Source: Kribbella amoyensis
GTDB taxonomy: Bacteria; Actinomycetota; Actinomycetes; Propionibacteriales; Kribbellaceae
DNA length: 64,000 bases
Direction: 5' to 3'
Assembly: GCF_007828865.1 (NCBI RefSeq)
Contig: NZ_VIVK01000001.1
Span: forward strand, 1,922,001-1,986,000
Shown: piece after piece, positions 50,936 through 58,979 of the stretch
How the letters are laid out: each line of letters begins with the position of its first letter
Numbering within the stretch: position 1 is the first letter of the stretch
Notes under the pieces: generated by a model
The model's database searches: none
What the model saw: only the letters and a program-made list of their open reading frames with translations
Told to the model about the DNA's origin: nothing
Translations under genes and position numbers: made by a program

Positions 50936-51244
50936 CTAGTACCTCGGCGCGGTCCGACCGCGAACGGAGTCCACGAAGAACTCGGCCCTGTCGGCGGTCC
51001 AGTCCACGGCGTACGTGTGGAAGTCGGCGACGTCGATCGGCAGCCGGACCACCTCGAAGTCCTCGGGTGTCGAAGGATCGCGGAACTGGTGCAGCCCCAT
51101 CCCGATCGCGGTGGACCCTGGTTCGACCGCAGTGCCGAAGACCTCCATCACGCAGATCTCGGCGCACCGGTCCGGCCGGTCGTCCAGGCCGACCAGCCCG
51201 GGTCCGTCGAAGTCGTCCTCGAAGACCTGCAGGGGCCCCATCAT
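50936..51244 (-). pseudogene. Remnant of a family 16 glycoside-hydrolase-like gene
   Basis: A 102-codon ORF beginning MMGPLQVFEDDFDGPGLVG, then DRCAEICVMEVFGTAVEPG, GMGLHQFRDP and DFHTYAVDWTADRAEFFVDS before ending. These are blocks of GH16-type laminarinase-like proteins, but the roughly 100 residues normally between FDGP and the ICVMEVFG block are gone and the C-terminus is cut. Probably a degraded gene. Confidence 0.6.
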
Positions 51245-51325
51245 CGAGGGGACCCGGCCGGCCTGTCACACCTTGGCGACCGGGTCCGTCATCAGGGTGA
51301 AGGCTGTCGACAGGAGAATGTGACC

Positions 51326-52222
51326 GTGGATCACCAGGACCAGCTTGCTGCCCAGTTCGAGCGGAACCGCGGCCACCTGCGCGCGGTGGCGTACCGCATG
51401 CTCGGATCGGTCAGCGAGGCCGAGGACGCGGTCCAGGAGGCGTGGTTGCGGCTGAGCCGGGCCGACGTGAGCGAGGTCGCGAACCTGGCCGCCTGGCTCA
51501 CCACGGTCGTCTCCCGGGTCTGCCTGGACCAGCTCCGCACCCGCAAGTCGCGTCGCGAGGACTCCTACGACACCTTCGTCCCGGACCCGATCGTGACCCG
51601 GATCGAACCGGCCGGCGCGCCCCGCGTCGACCCGGAGGAGGAGGCCGTCCAGGCCGACGCGGTGGGCCTGGCGATGCTGGTCGTCCTGGAGACCCTGGCC
51701 CCGGCAGAGCGGCTGGCCTTCGTCCTGCACGACCTGTTCGGCGTGAGCTTCGACGAGATCGCGGCCATCGTCGGCAAGACCCCCGTCGCCACCAGGCAAC
51801 TCGCGAGCCGCGCGCGCCGCCGGGTCCAGGGCGCTCCGCAGGGCGACGGCGACGTCACTCGCCAGCGCGAGGTGGTCAACGCCTTCCTCGCCGCGTCCCG
51901 CAGCGGCGACTTCGAGGCCCTCCTGTCGCTGCTCGACCCGGACGTGGTCCTCCGCGCCGACGCCGGCAACATCCCCGCCGACGCCCTCGCGGCCTCCCGC
52001 CTCATCCGCGGCGCCGAGGACGTCGTCCGCCAGGCCCTCCTCTTCGCCAAGCTCTCCCCGCACTCCCAGCCGGCCGAGGTCAACGGCCTCCCCGGCGCGG
52101 TCACCGTGGTCAATGGCAAGCTCTTCGGCGTCATGTCGCTCGAGGTCCGCAACGGCCGCATCACCGAGATCAACATCCTCGCCGACCCCGACCGCCTCAA
52201 CCACCTCCCTCTTCCTGCCTGA
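51326..52222 (+). CDS. ECF sigma factor with C-terminal SnoaL domain (SigJ-like)
   Basis: A 298-residue sigma factor. Region 2: QFERNRGHLRAVAYRMLGSV, SEAEDAVQEAWLRLSRAD; region 4: LETLAPAERLAFVLHDLFGV, SFDEIAAIVGKTPVATRQLAS. The SnoaL-like domain starts at about residue 190 (VVNAFLAASRSGDFEALLSLL). This is the SigJ/ECF41-type architecture. GTG 51326 lies 9 nt after AGGAG; GTG 51320 is too close. Its stop overlaps the convergent phosphotransferase by 26 bp. Confidence 0.92.
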   Translation: MDHQDQLAAQFERNRGHLRAVAYRMLGSVSEAEDAVQEAWLRLSRADVSEVANLAAWLTTVVSRVCLDQLRTRKSRREDSYDTFVPDPIVTRIEPAGAPRVDPEEEAVQADAVGLAMLVVLETLAPAERLAFVLHDLFGVSFDEIAAIVGKTPVATRQLASRARRRVQGAPQGDGDVTRQREVVNAFLAASRSGDFEALLSLLDPDVVLRADAGNIPADALAASRLIRGAEDVVRQALLFAKLSPHSQPAEVNGLPGAVTVVNGKLFGVMSLEVRNGRITEINILADPDRLNHLPLPA

Positions 52223-52958
52223 TCAGCGTCAGTACTCGCTCGGCCTGCGCTTCGGCGGTCCCCGGCGGATTCCGGTCCGCGGACGGACCACCGGGGCGGA
52301 TGAGCGTCAACCAGAAGGTCGCCCACAACACGCGGGCGATGGCGTACCGCTCACGGTCGACGGCGAACCGGTCGGCGAACTTGGTCCAGTCCGTCTGCCG
52401 GGACGCCAGGTGTTCAACCAGGTTCGCGAGCTCGACGGCCCGGTCGCTCAGGCCGGCGTCCTCGAAGTCGACGATCCGGATGCGCTGCCCGTCCCAGAGG
52501 TAGTTCGCGAGGTTCGGATCGCCGTGACCAACGACGGGATCGGCCGGCCGGACGAGCACCTCTGCCCGGGGTAACCACTCGCCGGCCACCGCGTTCGCCT
52601 CCCCGAGGACCCCGCCGCCGGTCCAGCTCGAGACAGCAGACGTGATCCGCTGGATCACGCCGGTCAGAGAGATCGGCCGCAGGCCGGCCGGACGGGCTGA
52701 CCACAGCTCGTGAAGGGCTCGCTCCAAGGCGTCGAGCTGTTGCTCGGTGAGGCTGCCGCCGAGCGGGCTTCCGGGCAGCCGGGTCATCGTGATCGACGGA
52801 TCCCCGGTGCGGCGGAGGGGTGTCGGGACTAGGCCCGGCGTTGTTTCGGTGAGAGCGGTGAGGGCTTCCCACTCGCGGTGGTGCTCACCTCGGGCGTGGT
52901 CGACGTATGTCTTCGTGACGACGTCTCCGGTGACGGCCACCTGGTGCGTCTGGCTCAT
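52197..52958 (-). CDS. Aminoglycoside-phosphotransferase-like kinase
   Basis: A 253-residue protein-kinase-fold enzyme. The catalytic loop is VGHGDPNLANYLWDG (His-Gly-Asp with Asn) and the metal Asp is in IRIVDFEDAGLSDRAVEL. Substrate may be an antibiotic, choline-like or other small alcohol. The N-lobe is short. Function beyond the kinase fold is unknown. Confidence 0.85.
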   Translation of the reverse strand: MSQTHQVAVTGDVVTKTYVDHARGEHHREWEALTALTETTPGLVPTPLRRTGDPSITMTRLPGSPLGGSLTEQQLDALERALHELWSARPAGLRPISLTGVIQRITSAVSSWTGGGVLGEANAVAGEWLPRAEVLVRPADPVVGHGDPNLANYLWDGQRIRIVDFEDAGLSDRAVELANLVEHLASRQTDWTKFADRFAVDRERYAIARVLWATFWLTLIRPGGPSADRNPPGTAEAQAERVLTLIRQEEGGG

Positions 52959-53055
52959 TCCACGGACCCTTCCAGAAAGTTTCTGGGGGAGGTGTCAATT
53001 CTGGGTGGGCTCCTTCGACGTCTTGGTGACGGGCGAACACGTGAGGGAGATTCCG

Positions 53056-54342
53056 ATGAGCTTGCAGGTTGTTGTTCCGGTGGGGGCGGATGTTGTTGCG
53101 GGGCTGCTGGGGAACGGGTTCTGCGGGGCGGTTCATCGGCCTGGGGACTCGCGGTACGACGAGTTGCGGAAGGCGATCGTGCCGACCTTCGAGTCGCGCC
53201 CGCTGGTCGTGGCCGAGGCGGCTGGGCGGACCGATGTGCAGGCTGCGGTGCGGACGGCCCGGGAGTACGGGTTGCCGCTCGCTGTGCAGGCGACCGGGCA
53301 CGGGACGCGGGTTCCGGCGGACGGTGGGATTCTGCTGCGGACCTCGGCGATGACCTCTTTGCTGATCGATCCCGAGCGGCGGATCGCGAAGGTCGGTCCC
53401 GGGGTCCGGTGGGGTGCGGTGATCGACGCGGCCGGGAAGTTCGGGCTCGCGCCGCTGGCCGGGTCCTCGCGGGACGTCGGGGTGGTCGGGTACACGCTCG
53501 GTGGCGGACTCGGCTGGATCGCGCGGAAGTACGGGTTCGCCGCGGACAGCGTGGTCCGGGCCGAGGTGATCACCGCGGACGGACGCGTCGTCACCGCGAG
53601 CGCGGACGAGCACCCGGAGCTGTTCTGGGCGATCCGCGGCGGCAGCGGGAACTTCGGCATCGTCACGTCGCTCGAGTTCCGGCTGTACCCGGTCCGCCAG
53701 GTGCACGCCGGCATCGTGTACTTCGGGATCGACCGCGCCGCCGAGACGCTGCGGTACTACCGCGAGTGGACCACCACGATCCCGAACGAGCTGAGCACCG
53801 CGATCGTCCTGACCAAGCGCCCGGACGGGACCCGCGTCCTGGGCGTCAAGGTGATGTACGCCGGGGAAGCGGAGCTGGCCGAGCACCTGCTCAAGCCGCT
53901 GTTCGACGTGGCCGGACCGGTCGTCGCCGGTGAGCTGACCACGACGGAGTTCGGCGCGGCCGCGATGGGCGGGACCCCGGCCCGGTACCTCGACCTGGTC
54001 GACGCGCTGCCGGACGACCTGATCGACGCGCTCGCCGGGCTGACCGACGCGGACGACCCGACCGTGGAACTCCGGCACTGGGCCGGCGCGATGGCGAACC
54101 CGGGTCCGGACGCGGGGCCGGTCGGGCATCGCGACGCGCCGTACTCGCTGATCATCGACCAGGAGGTCCCCGGCCTCGCCCCGGTACTGCGGACCAGCGG
54201 GCGGACGTTCGTCAACTTCCTGGCCGACCCGGGCCGCACCGCCACGGCGTACGCCGAGCGTGACCTGGCCCGGCTCCGCACGGTGAAGCGGGCCTACGAC
54301 CCGGAGAACTTCTTCCACCTGAACCACAACATCCGCCCCTGA
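53056..54342 (+). CDS. FAD-linked oxidase, berberine-bridge-enzyme type
   Basis: A 428-residue FAD-binding PCMH protein. RPLVVAEAAGRTDVQAAVRTA, then QATGHGTRVPADGGI holds the histidine usually bound to FAD, and GSSRDVGVVGYTLGGGLGWIARKYG (pieces DVGVVGYTLGGGLGW) the FAD loop. The C-terminal BBE motif is YDPENFFHLNHNI. The usual second cysteine of bicovalent members is not evident. Substrate unknown. Confidence 0.9.
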   Translation: MSLQVVVPVGADVVAGLLGNGFCGAVHRPGDSRYDELRKAIVPTFESRPLVVAEAAGRTDVQAAVRTAREYGLPLAVQATGHGTRVPADGGILLRTSAMTSLLIDPERRIAKVGPGVRWGAVIDAAGKFGLAPLAGSSRDVGVVGYTLGGGLGWIARKYGFAADSVVRAEVITADGRVVTASADEHPELFWAIRGGSGNFGIVTSLEFRLYPVRQVHAGIVYFGIDRAAETLRYYREWTTTIPNELSTAIVLTKRPDGTRVLGVKVMYAGEAELAEHLLKPLFDVAGPVVAGELTTTEFGAAAMGGTPARYLDLVDALPDDLIDALAGLTDADDPTVELRHWAGAMANPGPDAGPVGHRDAPYSLIIDQEVPGLAPVLRTSGRTFVNFLADPGRTATAYAERDLARLRTVKRAYDPENFFHLNHNIRP

Positions 54343-54349
54343 CGTGACG

Positions 54350-54390
54350 GAAGGGCCCGGTCTCGCCTGGTGGTGGAGACCGGGCCCTTC
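54350..54390. terminator. Bidirectional terminator
   Basis: A perfect 15-bp stem (54350-54364 with 54376-54390) and 11-nt loop between the FAD oxidase (plus) and the SH3 protein (minus). Confidence 0.88.
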
Positions 54391-54451
54391 GGCAGGGCGG
54401 TGCTGGGCGGTGCCCCGAGCTTTGTCAGGCAGTGCCGTGTCAGAGGTCCTG

Positions 54452-55429
54452 TCAGGCGGTGCCGCGGTTGCCGTAGACCGTGACGTGCACGTGGTCGTAG
54501 TGGTTCGCGGTGGCGCCGCCGCGGTCCTCCATGCCACGCCAGCCCTCGCTGCTGCGCTGCACGGTCCAGATCCGCTGCTCCCAGATGACCTCGCTGACGC
54601 CGAGCTCCTTGTAGTGCGAGCGCACGTACGCCGCGATCTCGTCGCCGGTCGAGCCGCTGACCATGATGTCGAGCGCCTGGCCGGTGCCGTGCTCGCCGCC
54701 GTCGCCGCTGCGGACGCCGCCGTAGGAGGAGACCGACGGGAACAGCGCGCAGACGGCCCGGTGCACCCGGATCGCGTCCTCGGTCAGGCCGTCCTCGACG
54801 CCGGAGCCGGACTTGCAGGCCGCCGCGGACGGGCCGCTGTCGACCACGGGCTCCGCGACCGGCTTGGTCGCGGCCAGGTACTCGGCCTTGACCCAGCGGG
54901 CCACGCCGTCCCGGACGATCTCGGCCCAGATGCCCTGCACCTCGCCGGTGATCGAGACCTTGCTGCCCTTCGAGAGCACGGTGAGGAGCGTGCCCTTCTG
55001 CTCGGGCGCGGACCACACGTTGAGGTCGGTGGTCGTGTACTTGCTGCCGGTGATCTTCGGCGGCTGCGTCTTCGCGGTTTCCGCGGCGCGGGTCTTCGCC
55101 GTCGTCGGCTTCGGGATCGGAGCCTGCTTCTTCAGGTGCTTCGCGACCGGCGGCGCCTTCGGCTTCGCCGACGGGGTGACGCTGGGGAGGTTGACCGGCG
55201 GCCGGAGCGCGTCCCGGCTGGTTTTCGCTTCGCGCGCCAGCTGCAGGGACGAGCTGGCGAGCGGTGCGTCGGTCATCGTCTGGACCGGCTGGTCGGGCTG
55301 GAGGGCCACCGCCGAGCCGGTGGCCACCAACGCCACCGTCGCTCCGGGGATCGCGACCTTCACGAGGCCGGGGCCGACCTTTCGGCGCGGTTGACGGTGC
55401 CGCGCCTGCCTATGCCGTCCTTCTGCCAC
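54452..55429 (-). CDS. Secreted or membrane-anchored SH3-domain protein
   Basis: A 325-residue protein. An Arg/His-rich N-terminus and hydrophobic VKVAIPGATVALVATGSAVAL form a signal or anchor. A long Pro/Lys/Thr linker runs to about residue 125. A bacterial SH3 domain follows (TTTDLNVWSAPEQKGTLLTVL, WVKAEYL). The last 120 residues contain HRAVCALFPSVSSYGGVRSG, DGGEHGTGQALDIMVSG and ANHYDHVHVTVYG, a form seen at the ends of actinobacterial cell-wall proteins with a D-Ala-D-Ala peptidase-like fold (His/Asp/His ligands). Likely acts in the cell wall. Confidence 0.82.
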   Translation of the reverse strand: MAEGRHRQARHRQPRRKVGPGLVKVAIPGATVALVATGSAVALQPDQPVQTMTDAPLASSSLQLAREAKTSRDALRPPVNLPSVTPSAKPKAPPVAKHLKKQAPIPKPTTAKTRAAETAKTQPPKITGSKYTTTDLNVWSAPEQKGTLLTVLSKGSKVSITGEVQGIWAEIVRDGVARWVKAEYLAATKPVAEPVVDSGPSAAACKSGSGVEDGLTEDAIRVHRAVCALFPSVSSYGGVRSGDGGEHGTGQALDIMVSGSTGDEIAAYVRSHYKELGVSEVIWEQRIWTVQRSSEGWRGMEDRGGATANHYDHVHVTVYGNRGTA

Positions 55430-55486
55430 TGGAACTTCCCATCTGCCGAGACCAAACCGTTATCGACCGGTGGAGTCAAACACACA

Positions 55487-55520
55487 TCGCGGCGACTCGG
55501 CCAACTCGCCGCGAGTTTTA
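55487..55520 (+). other. Perfect 9-bp inverted repeat with T-run upstream of the SH3 gene
   Basis: TCGCGGCGA (55487-55495) and TCGCCGCGA (55506-55514) flank a 10-nt spacer, followed by GTTTTAA. No plus-strand gene ends just before it, so it may be an operator or a terminator guarding the divergent region between the SH3 gene and the enoyl-CoA hydratase. Confidence 0.5.
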
Positions 55521-55613
55521 ACGCATTACGAACATGGCTGTGAGTGTTCGTACGCTCAGCGAATGTGATCTACCCAGCGGTACCGGGGCGGTCGATCTGT
55601 TTGACTGCGCGTC

Positions 55614-56387
55614 ATGAGCGCGGGACTGCGGGTCGTCGCCGGGGAGGTGTCCCGGCTCGTGATCGACCGGGCCGAGAAGCGGAACGCGCTCACCCGCGCG
55701 ATGTGGGCGGCGCTGCCGGGCCTGCTCACGCCGCTGGCCGCCGATCCCGCGGTCAAGGTCCTGCTGGTCACCGGCGCCGGACCGACGTTCTCGGCCGGGG
55801 CGGACATCGGCGAGCTGGTCTCCGGGGCGGATCCGCGGGACCCGATGGCGGAGCTGCGGGCGGCCAATCTGGACGCTCAACGGGTGCTGCGGGAGTTCCC
55901 GAAGCCGACTGTCGCCGTGGTCCGCGGGCACTGCATCGGCGGTGGGCTGGAGCTCGCGGTGAACTGCGACTTCAGGTTCGCGGCGCACGGCAGCACGTTC
56001 GGGGTGACACCGGCCCGGATCGGCGTGGTGTACCCGCCGGTCGCGATCAAGGTCCTGCTCGACCTGGTCGGGCCCGCGACCGCGAAGTACCTGCTGTTCA
56101 GCGGGGAGTTCCTGACCGCCCAGCAGGCCGAACTCCGCGGGCTGGTGGACCGCGTGGTCGCGGCCGACGACCTGGACGCCGAGGTGGACGCGTTCGCGGC
56201 GAAGCTGGTCGCGCGGTCCCAGCTGACGATCCGGTCGGTGAAGGAGTCGGTGACCGCGTTGCTGGCCGGCGTCGACGCGGACGAGGCGGCGGTCGCGCGG
56301 TACGCCGAGACGATCGCGAGCGGCGAACTGCGCGAGGGTGTGGCCGCGTTCCAGGAGAAGCGGGCGCCGGTCTTTCCCTGGCGCTGA
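55614..56387 (+). CDS. Enoyl-CoA hydratase/isomerase family protein
   Basis: A 257-residue crotonase-fold protein. FSAGADIGELVSG and RGHCIGGGLELAVNCDFRFAA (pieces GHCIGGGLELA) form the oxyanion hole. Asp/Glu positions in the second motif are GVTPARIGVVYPP, where one of the usual catalytic Glu residues is replaced, suggesting an isomerase or a different substrate. It acts on acyl-CoA. No beta-oxidation genes are adjacent. Confidence 0.88.
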   Translation: MSAGLRVVAGEVSRLVIDRAEKRNALTRAMWAALPGLLTPLAADPAVKVLLVTGAGPTFSAGADIGELVSGADPRDPMAELRAANLDAQRVLREFPKPTVAVVRGHCIGGGLELAVNCDFRFAAHGSTFGVTPARIGVVYPPVAIKVLLDLVGPATAKYLLFSGEFLTAQQAELRGLVDRVVAADDLDAEVDAFAAKLVARSQLTIRSVKESVTALLAGVDADEAAVARYAETIASGELREGVAAFQEKRAPVFPWR

Positions 56388-56480
56388 AGGTCAAACGGTC
56401 GTTGGAGGTTCGGGCCGGAGGCGGCCGGGCACTGGTCTGCTGCCGCCGCCGCCCTGGTGGCGTTCTGAGAAGGAGGCTCC

Positions 56481-56636
56481 ATGCTCATCCTCGGCCTGAT
56501 CCTGCTGTTGCTGGGATTCCTGCTGAAGGTCTCGATCCTGTGGACGATCGGCATCGTCCTGCTGGTGATCGGCGCGGTTCTGTTCGTGCTCGGCTCCACC
56601 GGCCGTGCCGTCGGAGGCCGGAAGCACTGGTACTGA
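56481..56636 (+). CDS. Small two-helix membrane protein (DUF6131-like)
   Basis: A 51-residue protein: MLILGLILLLLGFLLKVSIL, WTIGIVLLVIGAVLFVLG and the tail STGRAVGGRKHWY. Two hydrophobic segments and the GRxVGGRxHWY end match a conserved actinobacterial small membrane protein family. AGAAGGAGG seven nt before the ATG gives strong translation. Function unknown. Confidence 0.85.
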   Translation: MLILGLILLLLGFLLKVSILWTIGIVLLVIGAVLFVLGSTGRAVGGRKHWY

Positions 56637-56650
56637 TCGGCTGAGAGCCC

Positions 56651-56683
56651 AGAACCCCCGCGACCTCGGTTCGCGGGGGTTCT
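56651..56683. terminator. Terminator after the small membrane protein gene
   Basis: A perfect 13-bp stem (56651-56663 with 56671-56683) and 7-nt loop, 14 nt after the stop. Confidence 0.88.
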
Positions 56684-56711
56684 GTCCGTTCAGAGCACTA
56701 ACATCCGGAAG

Positions 56712-57062
56712 ATGAAGTACCTGGTACTCATCTACGGCACCACCGACGACACCTGGACGGGGTCCGCCGAGGACGTCGCCGCGATCCGGGCGTTGACGGC
56801 GCTCAAGCAGGAGCTGGCCGAGTCCGGCGAGCTGGTCAGCTCGGAGGGGCTCAGCCTCCCGGCCGACGGACGGGTGGTGCAGATCCGCGACGGCGTGCGG
56901 GTCGTCACCGACGGGCCGTTCGGCGAGGCGAAGGAGTTGCTGGCCGGCTACTTCATGGTCGACGTCGCGGACGACGAACGCGCCCAGCAGATCGCCGGAC
57001 GCGTCGCCGCCCTGGTCAAGGACCGAGTCGAACTGCGGGGGACTCTGCTGTCGGCTCCGTGA
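56712..57062 (+). CDS. YciI/DGPF-family protein
   Basis: A 116-residue ferredoxin-like-fold protein. MKYLVLIYGTTDDTW and VVTDGPFGEAKELLAGYFMVDV carry the DGPF motif. Such proteins accompany ECF42-type sigma factors, of which one lies at 58976, although an MFS gene intervenes. TAACAT lies 7 nt before the ATG. Its 3' end overlaps the convergent MFS gene by 47 bp. Confidence 0.9.
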   Translation: MKYLVLIYGTTDDTWTGSAEDVAAIRALTALKQELAESGELVSSEGLSLPADGRVVQIRDGVRVVTDGPFGEAKELLAGYFMVDVADDERAQQIAGRVAALVKDRVELRGTLLSAP

Positions 57063-58449
57063 CCTCACCCTCCACGGTCTGCTTGCGGCCGATGAGCAGT
57101 GCGGTCCCCACGAGCCCGGCGGCGACGAACACCCAGCACCACAGGTACGCGACCTGGTACCCCTCGGTCAGCGCGGCCGGGGTCGTCCCGCTCGTGTGCG
57201 AGACGGCGATGGCGGACAGGATCGCGATCCCGATCGCACCGCCGATCTGGAAGCTCGCGTTCTGCAGCCCGGACGCCACACCCGCGTCGTCGCCCGTCAC
57301 GTCCCGCAGCGCCGCGATCGCGCCGGCCACCGTGCCCGCACCGAGCCCCGCACCGAAGATCGCGAGTCCCCAGAACGCCACCTCGAAGTACGCCGAGTCG
57401 ACGGCGGACCGGCTCATCACGGTCGCGCCGATCCCGCTCAGCAGCAGCGACACCGCGGCGACCGGGCGCATCCCGATCCGCGTGACCAGGTGCTGCCCGG
57501 CGATCGACCCGGCCACGGCCGTCGCCGCCAGGACCGACGACATCAGCCCGTACTCCACCGCGGAGTACCCGCGCGCCAGCTGCGCGTACTGGGTGTAGAC
57601 GAAGTTCAGCCCGAACGCGCCGAGGCCGAAGGCGATCGTGATCAGGTTCCCGCCGACCAGCGCGCGGGAGCGGAACAGGCGCAGCGGGAGAAGCGGGGCC
57701 GCGGACCGTTGCTCGATGCGGACGAACACCGCGAACAGGGCGACCGAGACCAGCGCGAGAACCGTGGTCCTCCCCGCGGACGACTCGGGTGCCTCGATCA
57801 CGGCGTACACGAGCACGATCAACGCGGCCGTCACGGTGATCGCACCGGCAACGTCGAAGCCGCGCCGGCCGGGTCCACGGCTGTCCTGGAGGAGGACGGG
57901 CGCCAGTACCAGGACCAGCAGGCAGACGGGCACGTTGATGAAGAAGATCCACTGCCAGCCGAGTCCGTCCGTGACGGGGCCGCCGATCAGCGAGCCCGCG
58001 GTCCCGCCGACGCCGCTGGTCGCGCCCCAGATCCCGAGCGCCTTGTTGCGTTCCGCGCCGTCCGGAAACGTCGTCATCACGATCGACAGCGCACTCGGTG
58101 CCAGGACCGCGGCCGCGATCCCCTGCAGCCCGCGGGCCAGCACGAGCGCGTCTCCGGTCCACGCGAACCCACAGAGCAGCGACGACGCCGCGAACAGGCC
58201 CAGTCCGGTCATGAAGACCCGACGTCGTCCGAGCAGGTCGGAGACCCGGCCGCCGAGCAGCAGCAGGCCGCCGAACATCAGCCCGTAGCCGCTCGGTACC
58301 CACTGCACGCCACCCGCCGAGAAGGTCAGGTCGCGCTCGATCGACGGCACCGCGACCAGCACGATCGACGCGTCCAGGATGATCATGAACCCGGTCAGGC
58401 AGAGCAGCGCCAGGGCGTACCAGCGCTTCGGGTCAGGTGCGTTCCGCAT
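57016..58449 (-). CDS. MFS efflux transporter, DHA2/EmrB type
   Basis: A 477-residue protein with about fourteen hydrophobic segments. DASIVLVAVPSIERDL is the DHA2 motif D1, GRVSDLLGRRRVFMTGL motif A, and LGIWGATSGVGGTAGSLIGG, split WGATSGVGGTAGSLIGG, motif C of antiporters. Likely exports a drug by proton exchange. Sits between two DGPF genes, reading opposite to them. Confidence 0.92.
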   Translation of the reverse strand: MRNAPDPKRWYALALLCLTGFMIILDASIVLVAVPSIERDLTFSAGGVQWVPSGYGLMFGGLLLLGGRVSDLLGRRRVFMTGLGLFAASSLLCGFAWTGDALVLARGLQGIAAAVLAPSALSIVMTTFPDGAERNKALGIWGATSGVGGTAGSLIGGPVTDGLGWQWIFFINVPVCLLVLVLAPVLLQDSRGPGRRGFDVAGAITVTAALIVLVYAVIEAPESSAGRTTVLALVSVALFAVFVRIEQRSAAPLLPLRLFRSRALVGGNLITIAFGLGAFGLNFVYTQYAQLARGYSAVEYGLMSSVLAATAVAGSIAGQHLVTRIGMRPVAAVSLLLSGIGATVMSRSAVDSAYFEVAFWGLAIFGAGLGAGTVAGAIAALRDVTGDDAGVASGLQNASFQIGGAIGIAILSAIAVSHTSGTTPAALTEGYQVAYLWCWVFVAAGLVGTALLIGRKQTVEGEVTEPTAESPAVRLGP

Positions 58450-58613
58450 GACTCCTCCAGTACTGCGGGCGCCCGGGCCGGGCGCCGTTCCACCGGGGAC
58501 GTCGGTACCGGGGGACGTTGGTTCGACAAATCTGTCGAGATTCGGGACCGCTGATCCGACGTCCCGGGTACGAGGGGGTCACAGCGGCCTCCTGGGACGT
58601 CAGGATGGTGACC

Positions 58614-58979
58614 GTGAAGTACATGCTGCTGATCTACTCGAACCCGGAGAGCTGGGCGAGCCTGTCGGCCGAGCAACGGGACGACCTGACCCGTTCGCAC
58701 CAGGAGCTGACCCGCGAGCTGACCGAACAGGGCCAGCTGGTGAGCGCGGCCGGGCTGGCCGACCCGATCACCACGCGGACCGTGTCGGTCGGCGAGGACG
58801 ACACCCGGACCACCACCGACGGGCCGTACGCGGAGGCGAAGGAGCACCTGGCCGGGTTCTACCTGGTCGAGTGCGACGACATCGACGAGGCGATCGAGTA
58901 CGCGGCCCGGATGCCGGACGCGAAGTACCTGGCCGTCGAGGTGCGGCCGGTGATGGACGCTTCCGGGCTGGAGATGTGA
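58614..58979 (+). CDS. YciI/DGPF-family protein coupled to an ECF42 sigma factor
   Basis: A 121-residue DGPF protein: MKYMLLIYSNPESWASLS, TTTDGPYAEAKEHLAGFYLVE and the C-terminal AVEVRPVMD. The GTG at 58614 fits the family start and has AGGA 8 nt upstream; an ATG at 58605 is the alternative. Its stop overlaps the sigma gene start (GTGA). Confidence 0.92.
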   Translation: MKYMLLIYSNPESWASLSAEQRDDLTRSHQELTRELTEQGQLVSAAGLADPITTRTVSVGEDDTRTTTDGPYAEAKEHLAGFYLVECDDIDEAIEYAARMPDAKYLAVEVRPVMDASGLEM

